Below are positions 8,175 to 15,725 of a stretch of DNA of 64,000 bases, piece after piece. A program made the position numbers and the translations under genes. Below the pieces are notes generated by a model, which saw only the letters and a program-made list of their open reading frames with translations, was not told the DNA's origin and made no database searches. This stretch comes from Zobellella endophytica (GTDB lineage: Bacteria; Pseudomonadota; Gammaproteobacteria; Enterobacterales; Aeromonadaceae), in NCBI RefSeq assembly GCF_003012775.1, contig NZ_PXYG01000001.1:992001-1056000 (forward strand), written 5' to 3'. Each line of letters opens with the position of its first letter. The stretch's first letter is position 1.

Positions 8175-9107
8175 ATGAAACACCTGGATGCGTTTTACCT
8201 GTTCGTCAAAGTCGTGCAACAGGGCGGCTTTTCCCATGCGGCCGCCCAGCTGGGCATGCCCACCGCCACCCTCAGCCGGCGAGTATCCGCGCTGGAACAG
8301 GCCCTCGGCTGCAAGCTGCTGAGCCGCACCACCCGCAAGCTGCAGCTGACCGAGGAAGGGCGGCGCTACTTCGAGCGGCTCAACCCTCTGCTGACCGAAA
8401 TGGAGCAGGTCACCGGCGATATCCAGGGCCAGAGCCAACGCATGAGCGGTCTTATCAAGTTGGCCGCGCCCATCGCCATTTCCAACACCTTCCTGATCGA
8501 CGGCATCACCGAGTTCTGCCTGCGCTATCCCGCCATCCGCATCGATCTGCTGCAGAGCAACGACTACACCAGCCTGCTGGACACGGATCTGGATGTGGTG
8601 TTCTTCAGCGGTGAACTACCCGACTCCAGCCTGCATGCACGCCGGCTGGGGGAGATCCTCTACGGCCTCTACGCCGCCCCCACCTACCTCCGGCAAAGGG
8701 GCATGCCGCAGTCGCCCGAAGAGCTGGATCAGCACCACATAGTGCAGTGCTGGCCCCACCGTAACTGGCAGCTGACCCACCAGGACGGCCGGCGCTTTCA
8801 CCTCAAGCCGGTGGCCCGGCTGTCGGTCAATCAGATGCAGTCGGCGGTCAAGGCCGCCATCCAGGGACTCGGCATCGTCAATGTGCCCAGACATTACGTG
8901 GCCCATCACGTTGAAGCGGGCTTGTTGCGCCCGGTGCTGTCATCCTGGCTGGGAGGCAAGCGGCCCTTTCACATGGTGTATCACAGTCGGGAACTGGCGC
9001 CGGTACGGCTGAATACCTTTATCGAGTTTATCGACCGGCACATGCGCGAGCGGCTGGCGTCGACCTGGGTGAGAAACCGGCAGGAAAAAAACGAGGAAGA
9101 GGAATAA
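8175..9107 (+). CDS. LysR-family transcriptional regulator
   Basis: A 310-residue LysR regulator of the D-A-F-x-x-F-V-x-V-V-x-x-G-G-F-S type. An N-terminal winged helix-turn-helix (about residues 3-62) precedes a substrate-binding domain. The C-terminus is rich in glutamate. No obvious target is divergent to it: upstream is a REP-like gap and the DUF2982 gene, and downstream is the convergent acyl-CoA ligase. The effector cannot be told from sequence. Confidence 0.9.
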   Translation: MKHLDAFYLFVKVVQQGGFSHAAAQLGMPTATLSRRVSALEQALGCKLLSRTTRKLQLTEEGRRYFERLNPLLTEMEQVTGDIQGQSQRMSGLIKLAAPIAISNTFLIDGITEFCLRYPAIRIDLLQSNDYTSLLDTDLDVVFFSGELPDSSLHARRLGEILYGLYAAPTYLRQRGMPQSPEELDQHHIVQCWPHRNWQLTHQDGRRFHLKPVARLSVNQMQSAVKAAIQGLGIVNVPRHYVAHHVEAGLLRPVLSSWLGGKRPFHMVYHSRELAPVRLNTFIEFIDRHMRERLASTWVRNRQEKNEEEE

Positions 9108-9132
9108 AAAAATGGGCAGCTTCCGTCTGCCC
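9106..9132 (-). terminator. Terminator of the acyl-CoA ligase gene
   Basis: On the minus strand the stem GGGCAG/CTGCCC (9114-9119 with 9127-9132) is followed by ATTTTTTTATT. It lies 120 bp beyond the ligase stop and overlaps the convergent LysR stop codon. Confidence 0.75.
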
Positions 9133-9252
9133 GATTCCACTAACAAAAGTTAAACTAAGTAAGCTGTGCAAAAAAAGGTAACACAGCCCTCCGAGGTTAA
9201 TTAGCTGTTATTCTGTAAAACGAAATAAGTCATTATTCCATTTTTGCAATAA

Positions 9253-10923
9253 TCAATTGATCCGGCGCAAATCCTGCTCCCACAGCACCACCTGCCCCTT
9301 GACCCAGCGCTGCTCGAGATCCGCATAACGCTGCTCGAGCAGGTGCCGCTTGATTTTCAGCGTGGGGGTCATGATGTCGTTTTCAACCGTCCAGGGGTCC
9401 TGCATCACCAGGATGCCCGCCAACCGCTGATGGCTTTCCAACCGCTGATTGACATGCCCCAGGGTGGTCGCCAGTTGCTCGGCCAGGGGCCCCTTGTACC
9501 GCTGATCCAGCCCTTCGGCCAGCTGCACCAGGGCCACCGGCTGCGCCTGGCCGCTGCCCACCACGCACACCTGCTCGATCTGCTCGTTTTCGATCAGCAT
9601 GGCTTCAATAGGCACCGGCAGCACGTATTTTCCCTTGGCGGTTTTAAAAGCATCCTTCACCCGTCCGGTGATGGTCAGGTAGCCGTCCCCGTCCAGCTTG
9701 CCCTGGTCGCCGGTGTGCAGCCAGCCATCCTGCAGGGCCCGGGCCGTGGCCTCGTCATCCTGGTAGTAGCCCTGCATCATGCCGGCACAGCGGCACAATA
9801 CCTCGCCCTGCTCCGAGACTCGGACCTCCACCCCCACCCCGGGTTTGCCCACCGAGCCCACCTTGTCGCTGCGATAGGGATAATTGAGGGTGGAATAGGC
9901 CAGGTTTTCGGTCATGCCCCAGGCTTCGGTGATCGGCATGTCGAGTCGCTCGTACCAGCGCAGCAGCGAGGGCGACACCGGCGCCGAGCCGCAGCCCAGG
10001 ATACGGGCGGCGCTCAGCCCCAGGCCGGCCCGGACCTTCTTTTTGACCAGGCCGGAAACGAAGGGCAGCTTCAGCAGCAGGTTCAGTTTACGCTGGGGCA
10101 GCTTCTCCAGGATACGGCTGCGGAAGTTGGTCCACAGCCGGGGGACCGAAATAAACACCGTGGGCGAAATGGTTTTCACGTCCTCAATGAAGGTATCCAG
10201 GCTCTGGGCAAAACCCACCGGTACGCCGCCATAGAGGCTGGCCCCGAGGATGTAGACCCGCTCGGTGATATGGGACAGGGGCAGATAGGAGAACGCCCTG
10301 TCTTCGCTGTTCAGCCCGGTGGTTTCCAGGATGCCTCGGCAGGCGGCGGCATAGGCACCGAAGTTGATCATCACCCCCTTGGGATTGCCGGTGCTGCCCG
10401 AGGTGTACACCAGGCTCATCAGGCTGTCCTGCGCCGGCACCGGACGCTCGGCCATGGGCTCGTGGTTCAGCACCGCCTCCCAGTGATGGTGTGTTTCCAT
10501 GCTGGAAGGATAGGGCATGGCGATGCGAATGATCTGTTCGGGGATCCCTGGCTCCTGTACCCCGGGCTCGTCCAGCTTGCCGGTAAAAATGGCCTTGGTC
10601 CCACTGTGCTCGAGCACATAGCGCACCGTCTCGGCGCCGGCGGTAGGATAGATCGGCACGCTGACGTAGCCGCCCATCTGCAGGGCAAAATCACAGATGA
10701 ACCATTCGGCGCAGTTCTTGGACAGGATCGCGATCCGGTCGCCCGGTGCCATACCCAGCGCCCGCAGGCCGCTGACCAGCCGCGTCGACTGCTCCAGCAC
10801 CCGGGCCCAGCTGTGGCTGTGCCAGTGGCCGTCCTTGGGCTGGCGCAGGTACACCTGCTCGGGCCTGTGCTCGGCCCAGTGGTACAGCATTTCCAGGGGT
10901 AACTTGGCGGTATCGGTGCTCAT
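9253..10923 (-). CDS. AMP-dependent long-chain acyl-CoA synthetase-like protein
   Basis: A 556-residue adenylate-forming enzyme. The AMP-binding P-loop S-L-V-Y-T-S-G-S-T-G-N-P-K-G-V lies near residue 175, with G-W-L-H-T-G-D and G-R-V-K-D toward the C-terminus. The family activates fatty acids to acyl-CoA through acyl-AMP; the true substrate is not readable. ATG at 10923 has AAGGA upstream, whereas the longer frame to 11118 has a low-complexity extension. It is divergent from the hydrolase-P450 operon, suggesting a shared lipid substrate. Confidence 0.85.
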   Translation of the reverse strand: MSTDTAKLPLEMLYHWAEHRPEQVYLRQPKDGHWHSHSWARVLEQSTRLVSGLRALGMAPGDRIAILSKNCAEWFICDFALQMGGYVSVPIYPTAGAETVRYVLEHSGTKAIFTGKLDEPGVQEPGIPEQIIRIAMPYPSSMETHHHWEAVLNHEPMAERPVPAQDSLMSLVYTSGSTGNPKGVMINFGAYAAACRGILETTGLNSEDRAFSYLPLSHITERVYILGASLYGGVPVGFAQSLDTFIEDVKTISPTVFISVPRLWTNFRSRILEKLPQRKLNLLLKLPFVSGLVKKKVRAGLGLSAARILGCGSAPVSPSLLRWYERLDMPITEAWGMTENLAYSTLNYPYRSDKVGSVGKPGVGVEVRVSEQGEVLCRCAGMMQGYYQDDEATARALQDGWLHTGDQGKLDGDGYLTITGRVKDAFKTAKGKYVLPVPIEAMLIENEQIEQVCVVGSGQAQPVALVQLAEGLDQRYKGPLAEQLATTLGHVNQRLESHQRLAGILVMQDPWTVENDIMTPTLKIKRHLLEQRYADLEQRWVKGQVVLWEQDLRRIN

Positions 10924-11194
10924 AAATGTCCTTATATCCGGGTGAGCCATTAACAACAGTATTACAAAGTTCGTCGAAAGCACCAGCCGGAAAATGGCTA
11001 GGTTATTGATGACATTCGCAAAATCTGCAACGGTGCGGCATATTCCGCCCGCCGCGAGCGATGCGCAAGCCCCGGCACGGCCGATGCCGGCAGCCGCACC
11101 GGCCCCGCTTTTTAGCACACCGGCTTCCTGTTAAAAAGCATCGCGATCCGGTAAAGTTGCCGCCATCGGCAAACAGCACAGAACGGGTTCTCCA
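10924..11194. promoter_or_regulatory. Divergent control region with inverted repeat
   Basis: This 271-bp region separates the acyl-CoA ligase from the divergent P450 operon. A perfect 8-bp inverted repeat GCTTTTTA/TAAAAAGC (11107-11114 with 11132-11139) lies about 55 bp before the operon start and could be an operator. No gene is seen. Confidence 0.4.
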
Positions 11195-12352
11195 TTGACG
11201 GTCAGGCAACGTCAGGTTTTTTATCTTTCCGGCTTCGATCCCAGGGGCGCGGGCCATTACCATCGTCTGTACAAGACCCAGGCCGCCGGGCAGAAGGCCG
11301 TCAACGGGCTGGACATCAAGGTCTCCAGGCGGCAACGGCTGGGAGCGGATGCCCACCAGTGGTGGCTGGAGGCCGGCCATACCCGCAGCCGCTATACCTT
11401 TTTAAGCTGGGACGACATCATCCGGGCCCACTGGGCCAAGAGCTGGTGGGCAATACTGGGCGACCTGTTCTATTGCCTGTGGGCCTATTTCGCCAACGGC
11501 CTGATCTTCACCTTTGCCCGGGCCTCCTACAAACAGATGCTGGCCGGCCTCTATCCGTTCCTCTATATCACTGCCACCCTGGTGCTGGCCTGGCTCGCCG
11601 GCAGCGGGCTGTGCAGGCTGGTGCAGACCCTGCCGGTGCCGCCATCGCTCGCGACGGGGCTGGGGCTGACGGCAGGCACTCTCGCCGGGCTGCTGATCCT
11701 GGCGGCGGCCAAGCGGCTGGGCAACCGCTCGGCGGTGTTCTGGCTGCTGCGCATCTATGCGTTTTCGGCCAAGTGGGGCAAGGGCAGGCTGCCCGAGCTG
11801 GAGCCGCGCATGGCCGCCTTTGGCGAACGCATCCGGGCCGCCCTCGCCGACGAGCGCAACGACGAGGTCCTGGTGGTCGCCCACAGCGTCGGCACCATGC
11901 TGGTACTGCCGATCATCGCCCGGGTACTGGCACAGACCGACCGCCGGCTGCTGGCCAACCGCCGGCTGGTGCTGATCACTCTGGGCCAGTGCATTCCGCT
12001 GATCAGCTTCCAGCCCGGGGCCCGCGACTACCGCCGGGACCTGCAGCAGCTGGGACAGGACCCGGATCTGTTGTGGCTGGACTACACTGCCCCCACCGAC
12101 GGCGCCTGTTTTCCACTGCTCGATCCCCTGTCCGCCAGCGGCCTCGAGGCCGCTCCCGACTGCGGACCCTACATTCTGTCGCCCCGTTTCTTTACCCTGT
12201 ATCATGCCGACCGCTACAGGAAACTGCGCCGCGCCTGGTATACCATGCACTTTCTGTATCTGATGGCCACCGACAAACCCGGCCCCTACGACTATTTTGC
12301 CTTTACCGCCGGATCCAGCCCCATGGCATCCCGACTGGAGACTCCATCATGA
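11195..12352 (+). CDS. Membrane-associated alpha/beta-hydrolase-like protein of unknown function
   Basis: A 385-residue protein starting at TTG, since no ATG or GTG is available near the N-terminus. Residues about 4-18 (V-F-Y-L-S-G-F-D-P-R-G-A-G-H-Y) resemble the first strand of a hydrolase fold. Two or three membrane segments occupy about 85-175. The stretch V-V-A-H-S-V-G-T-M-L near residue 229 is a nucleophile-elbow-like A-x-S-x-G. An esterase or lipase role is inference. Its TGA overlaps the P450 ATG as ATGA, implying translational coupling. Confidence 0.75.
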   Translation: MTVRQRQVFYLSGFDPRGAGHYHRLYKTQAAGQKAVNGLDIKVSRRQRLGADAHQWWLEAGHTRSRYTFLSWDDIIRAHWAKSWWAILGDLFYCLWAYFANGLIFTFARASYKQMLAGLYPFLYITATLVLAWLAGSGLCRLVQTLPVPPSLATGLGLTAGTLAGLLILAAAKRLGNRSAVFWLLRIYAFSAKWGKGRLPELEPRMAAFGERIRAALADERNDEVLVVAHSVGTMLVLPIIARVLAQTDRRLLANRRLVLITLGQCIPLISFQPGARDYRRDLQQLGQDPDLLWLDYTAPTDGACFPLLDPLSASGLEAAPDCGPYILSPRFFTLYHADRYRKLRRAWYTMHFLYLMATDKPGPYDYFAFTAGSSPMASRLETPS

Positions 12353-13767
12353 CCTGCCCCGTTTTTCCCACGCCGGCCAAGAGCAAGGCCTCGCTGTGGA
12401 AGGTGTTCTTCAAGAAACGCCGCTCCTGGCTGGATGCGCTCTATGCGCGCAGCTACCAGATGAAGATGGGTCAGTTCAGCCTGCCCGGGCTGGAGCTGTA
12501 TATGGTCAACCAGCCGGATCTGGTGCGCCGGGTCATGGTCAGCGAGGTGGAGCAGTTTCCCAAGCATCAGATGCTGGGGGATATTCTCGAGCCGCTGCTC
12601 GGCGAGAGCATCTTCACCACCAACGGCGCCCAGTGGAAAAAACAGCGCGACATGCTGGATCCGGCCTTCAAGCATGCCCGCGTGCAGCAGGTGTTCGGGC
12701 TGATGCAGGACGCGGTGGGCGACATGGAAGCCCGGCTCGCCACCCAGGCGGCGCAGCCCTGGGTAGACATCGATCCGGAGATGACCTACGTCACCGCCGA
12801 CATCATCTTCCGCACCATCATGTCGACCCGGCTGGAGCCGGAGCAGGCCAACCGCATCCTGGAGGCCTTCGTACGCTTCCAGGCCGCCTCCCCCAAGCTG
12901 GCCCTGCTCAAGATGTTCAAGATGCCAGGCTGGGTGCAGCGGGGTTTCAGCGAGCGCCGGCGGCTGCAGGACGCCAACGAGATCCGCAGCGCCATCGAGG
13001 ACATAGTGCGCCCCCGCTACGCCCAGGCCGAAGCGGCCCGGGCCGGTTGTCCGCAGTCGGCGGCGGCCCTGGCCGGCCAGCAGGATATTTTGTCGTCGCT
13101 GCTGCAGGCCCGGGACGACACCTCGGGCCTGCCGTTTTCCTTCGCCGAAATAGTGGATCAGATCTCCATGCTGTTCCTGGCCGGCCATGAGACCTCCGCC
13201 AGCGCCCTGACCTGGTCGTTGTACCTGCTCGCCCTCTACCCGGACATCCAGGAAGAGGCCCACCGGGAAGTGGCCGGGGTGCTGGCGGAACGCGAGCTGA
13301 GCGTGGAAGCCATCAAGAAGATGGTGCTGGTGCGAGATACCTTCCGCGAGGCGCTGCGGCTCTATCCGCCGGTGGGTTTCCTGGCCCGGGAGTGCAGCCA
13401 TGCCACCGAGATGCGCGACAAGAAAATGGCCAGGGGCGCCTCGGTGGTGATTTCTCCCTGGCTGATCCATCGCCACCAGGAATTCTGGGACAATCCGCAC
13501 GGCTTCGATCCCTATCGTTTCACCCGGCGCGACCTGAAGGTACCGCTGCACAAGTCCTACCTGCCCTTCGGTACCGGCCCCCGGGTCTGTATCGGCGCCG
13601 CCTTCGCCCAGCAGGAGGCCAGCCTGATCCTGGCCAGCCTGCTGAAACACTACCGTTTTACCCTGGCGCCGGGCTTCGTGCCCGAGCCGGTGGGGCGGCT
13701 GACCATCCGCTCCGAAAACGGCATGAAACTGGTTCTTGTTCCACGAGTTGAAAGCAAAACGTCATGA
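12349..13767 (+). CDS. Cytochrome P450
   Basis: A 472-residue P450 with all core motifs: I-helix A-G-H-E-T-S from residue 278, E-x-x-R at 334-337, and the heme loop F-G-T-G-P-R-V-C-I-G with proximal cysteine at 414. No N-terminal membrane anchor is seen, so it is probably soluble. No ferredoxin or reductase gene adjoins. It sits between a hydrolase-like gene and a small membrane protein gene, overlapping both by ATGA. The divergent acyl-CoA ligase suggests a fatty acyl or hydrocarbon substrate, which is inference. Confidence 0.92.
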   Translation: MTCPVFPTPAKSKASLWKVFFKKRRSWLDALYARSYQMKMGQFSLPGLELYMVNQPDLVRRVMVSEVEQFPKHQMLGDILEPLLGESIFTTNGAQWKKQRDMLDPAFKHARVQQVFGLMQDAVGDMEARLATQAAQPWVDIDPEMTYVTADIIFRTIMSTRLEPEQANRILEAFVRFQAASPKLALLKMFKMPGWVQRGFSERRRLQDANEIRSAIEDIVRPRYAQAEAARAGCPQSAAALAGQQDILSSLLQARDDTSGLPFSFAEIVDQISMLFLAGHETSASALTWSLYLLALYPDIQEEAHREVAGVLAERELSVEAIKKMVLVRDTFREALRLYPPVGFLARECSHATEMRDKKMARGASVVISPWLIHRHQEFWDNPHGFDPYRFTRRDLKVPLHKSYLPFGTGPRVCIGAAFAQQEASLILASLLKHYRFTLAPGFVPEPVGRLTIRSENGMKLVLVPRVESKTS

Positions 13768-14111
13768 AAGAGAGAATTGCCGGCTTTATTTTGATGTGCG
13801 CCGTGGTCCCCATGGCGGTACTGGGCTACCTGATCATCTGCTATGTGGGCTTCGTGGGCCGGGTGGAGCGGGGCCGCTCCGGAGTGCGGGCGCTGGATCA
13901 CTTCGTGAACGCCGCCGTGTTCAACGGCTATGCCTGGGAATCGATTTCCTCCCACGCCTGGCGCGAGCGCGAGAACAAGCGCTGGGCCCGCTTCGTGGTG
14001 TGGGTGACCGACAAGTTCCAGCAGGATCACTGCCGCCGCGCCAACAAGCGGGAGCAGCCGATCGTCGATCTGGTGCTGCAGAAAGGCCTGCACAAGCAGA
14101 CCATCAAGTAA
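13764..14111 (+). CDS. Small membrane-anchored protein of unknown function
   Basis: A 115-residue protein with one N-terminal membrane segment (about residues 5-30). A soluble part contains A-L-D-H-F-V-N-A-A-V, S-S-H-A-W-R-E-R and D-H-C-R-R-A. Similar D-x-F/L-x-N...S-x-x-x-W-R...D-H-C-R-R-A patterns occur in uncharacterised phage and proteobacterial proteins, from memory; I know no function. Its ATG overlaps the P450 stop as ATGA, so it is probably made together with the P450. Confidence 0.75.
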   Translation: MKERIAGFILMCAVVPMAVLGYLIICYVGFVGRVERGRSGVRALDHFVNAAVFNGYAWESISSHAWRERENKRWARFVVWVTDKFQQDHCRRANKREQPIVDLVLQKGLHKQTIK

Positions 14112-14254
14112 TGCTCCGGGCGGCCTCGCCGCCCTTCGGACAGGCCCCGATCAGGAGAAGACCGGTCGAGCGGTCTCTATCGGCTCAGGCAGCGCCCGTT
14201 GGTGTTGCCATCAGCCGGAACAGCGATCAGGGCACGGCTCCGGCGCACGGATAC

Positions 14255-14278
14255 AAAAAAGCCCGCATTTCTGCGGGC
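14255..14278 (-). terminator. Terminator after tRNA-Ser
   Basis: On the minus strand GCCCGCA/TGCGGGC (stem 14261-14278) is followed by six T residues, 16 bp beyond the tRNA-Ser 3' end. Confidence 0.85.
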
Positions 14279-14293
14279 TATTTTCTTGCTGTT

Positions 14294-14381
14294 TGGCGGT
14301 GAGGGAGGGATTCGAACCCTCGATACGTTGCCGTATACACACTTTCCAGGCGTGCTCCTTCAGCCACTCGGACACCTCACC
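14294..14381 (-). tRNA. tRNA-Ser (GGA)
   Basis: An 88-nt tRNA with encoded CCA (14294-14296). The 5' GGTGAGG pairs with 3' CCTCACC, there is a long variable arm, the T-loop is TTCGAATC, and anticodon GGA is at 14345-14347. It reads UCC/UCU serine codons. Immediately 5' of it on the same strand lie repeated copies of its own first 21 nucleotides. Confidence 0.96.
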
Positions 14382-14697
14382 AAATTTTTGGTTGTTTTTT
14401 CTATCGGTGTTACCTTCACCGGCTTTTCGTCTTCTAGTGACGGTCCTCGGGCTGACGCAGCACGCTGCGTGCTTATTGCCCCGGCTTCGCCTCCTGGCAG
14501 CCACTCGGACACCTCACCAAATTTTTGGTTGTTTTTTCTATCGGTGTTACCTTCACCGGCTTTTCGTCTTCTAGTGACGGTCCTCGGGCTGACACAGCAC
14601 GCTGCGTGCTTATTGCCCCGGCTTCGCCTCCTGGCAGCCACTCGGACACCTCACCAGATTTTTGGTTGTTTTTTATCGGTGTCACCTTCACCGGCTG
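14361..14697 (-). repeat. Tandem 137-bp repeats carrying the 5' end of tRNA-Ser
   Basis: Copies begin at 14361, 14498 and 14635, exactly 137 bp apart. The block at 14361 includes the real tRNA-Ser 5' end; those at 14498 and 14635 carry only GGTGAGGTGTCCGAGTGGCTG before diverging from the tRNA. The third is incomplete and degenerate after about 14697. Open frames across the repeat are artefacts. The layout recalls the E. coli tyrT repeats, which carry a tRNA 3' end instead. Confidence 0.85.
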
Positions 14698-14787
14698 CGG
14701 TTCAGCGGGGCGTATAGTAGGCAAGACGGCGCGGCCGTGCAATCTTTTTCTTCCCGAAATCATCCGCTTGCGCAATATTTCGCCAAC

Positions 14788-14812
14788 CGGTCGCGGGCGC
14801 CGCCCGCGACCG
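14788..14812. repeat. GC-rich perfect palindrome upstream of rnt
   Basis: Arms CGGTCGCGGGC and GCCCGCGACCG (11 bp each) surround a 3-bp loop. There is no T-run on either side. Comparable GC palindromes occur at 15693-15709 and 27319-27339, always in gaps. Confidence 0.55.
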
Positions 14813-14883
14813 ACATTGCAGGCGACGACCCGGGCCGGCTCTGGCATAATAAGCGCCCTGTTTTCGGGGATGTTAGGACAATA

Positions 14884-15558
14884 ATGACGGCAACAACAGC
14901 ATGTACTCAGCTTCACGAACGCTTCCGGGGCTACTTTCCGGTGGTGATCGACGTGGAAACCGGCGGCTTCAATGCCCAGACCGACGCCCTGCTGGAGATT
15001 GCCGCCATCACCCTGAAGATGGACAGGAACGGCTGGCTGTGCCCGGATCAGACCTATCACTTCCACGTGGCCCCTTTCGAGGGCGCCAACCTGGAGCCCG
15101 CCGCCCTGGCCTTTACCGGCATCGATCCCTACAGCGCCCTGCGCGGCGCGGTGAGCGAGCAGGAAGCGCTGGAGCAGATTTTCAAGGGCGTGCGCAAGGG
15201 CATCAAGGCCAACCAGTGCCAGCGGGCCATCGTGGTGGCCCACAATGCCTCGTTCGATCACGGTTTCGTCATGGCCGCCTCCGAGCGGGCCGGCATCAAG
15301 CGCAACCCCTTCCACCCCTTCGCCACCTTCGACACCGCCACCCTCGCCGGCCTGGCCCTGGGCCAGACGGTGCTGGCCAAGGCATGCAAGGCCGCCGGGC
15401 TGCCCTTCGACAACAAGGAGGCACACAGCGCCCTGTACGATACCCGCATGACCGCCGACCTGTTCTGCAGCATCGTCAACCGCTGGAAGGCGCTCGGCGG
15501 CTGGCCGCTGGCTCCGGTGGAAACACCCGGGTTCGACACGCCGGAAAGCGACGTCTGA
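14884..15558 (+). CDS. rnt: Ribonuclease T
   Basis: A 224-residue DEDDh exonuclease. The D-V-E-T-G-G-F motif lies near residue 23 and H-N-A-S-F-D and H-S-A-L-Y-D-T complete the active site. RNase T trims tRNA and 5S rRNA 3' ends. ATG at 14884 is preceded by TTAGGA; the frame is open upstream but only through the repeat region. It is divergent from tRNA-Ser, itself a likely substrate. Confidence 0.96.
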   Translation: MTATTACTQLHERFRGYFPVVIDVETGGFNAQTDALLEIAAITLKMDRNGWLCPDQTYHFHVAPFEGANLEPAALAFTGIDPYSALRGAVSEQEALEQIFKGVRKGIKANQCQRAIVVAHNASFDHGFVMAASERAGIKRNPFHPFATFDTATLAGLALGQTVLAKACKAAGLPFDNKEAHSALYDTRMTADLFCSIVNRWKALGGWPLAPVETPGFDTPESDV

Positions 15559-15692
15559 GCCGGACCAGGAGCCTGTCTTCCCGGACAGCCCCATTTGCCG
15601 GCCCCGCGGTCTCGCTAGCGCATCATACTAGTTCAAAATTCAGACAGCCCCATTCTCCCTTGGTCGAGAGCGTGGTTGACTGCTGGCGAGAG

Positions 15693-15709
15693 GCGGGCGG
15701 GCCGCCCGC
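15693..15709. repeat. GC-rich palindrome after rnt
   Basis: GCGGGCGG and CCGCCCGC arms surround one base, in the gap between the convergent rnt and chemoreceptor genes. It is part of a small family of GC palindromes in this window. Confidence 0.45.
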
Positions 15710-15725
15710 GCCCCCTTCGGTCACC

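Noticed and set aside
14361-14697. Possible CRISPR array
   Set aside because: The repeats are 137 bp, contiguous, contain a tRNA end and lack unique spacers; no cas genes are present.
14361-14697. Integrative element attachment scar at tRNA-Ser
   Set aside because: Attachment duplications normally copy the tRNA 3' end, no integrase is nearby, and the repeats are exact tandems.
14199-15594. Open frames across the tRNA-Ser repeats, on both strands
   Set aside because: They are translations of tRNA sequence and its repeats, a known source of false genes.
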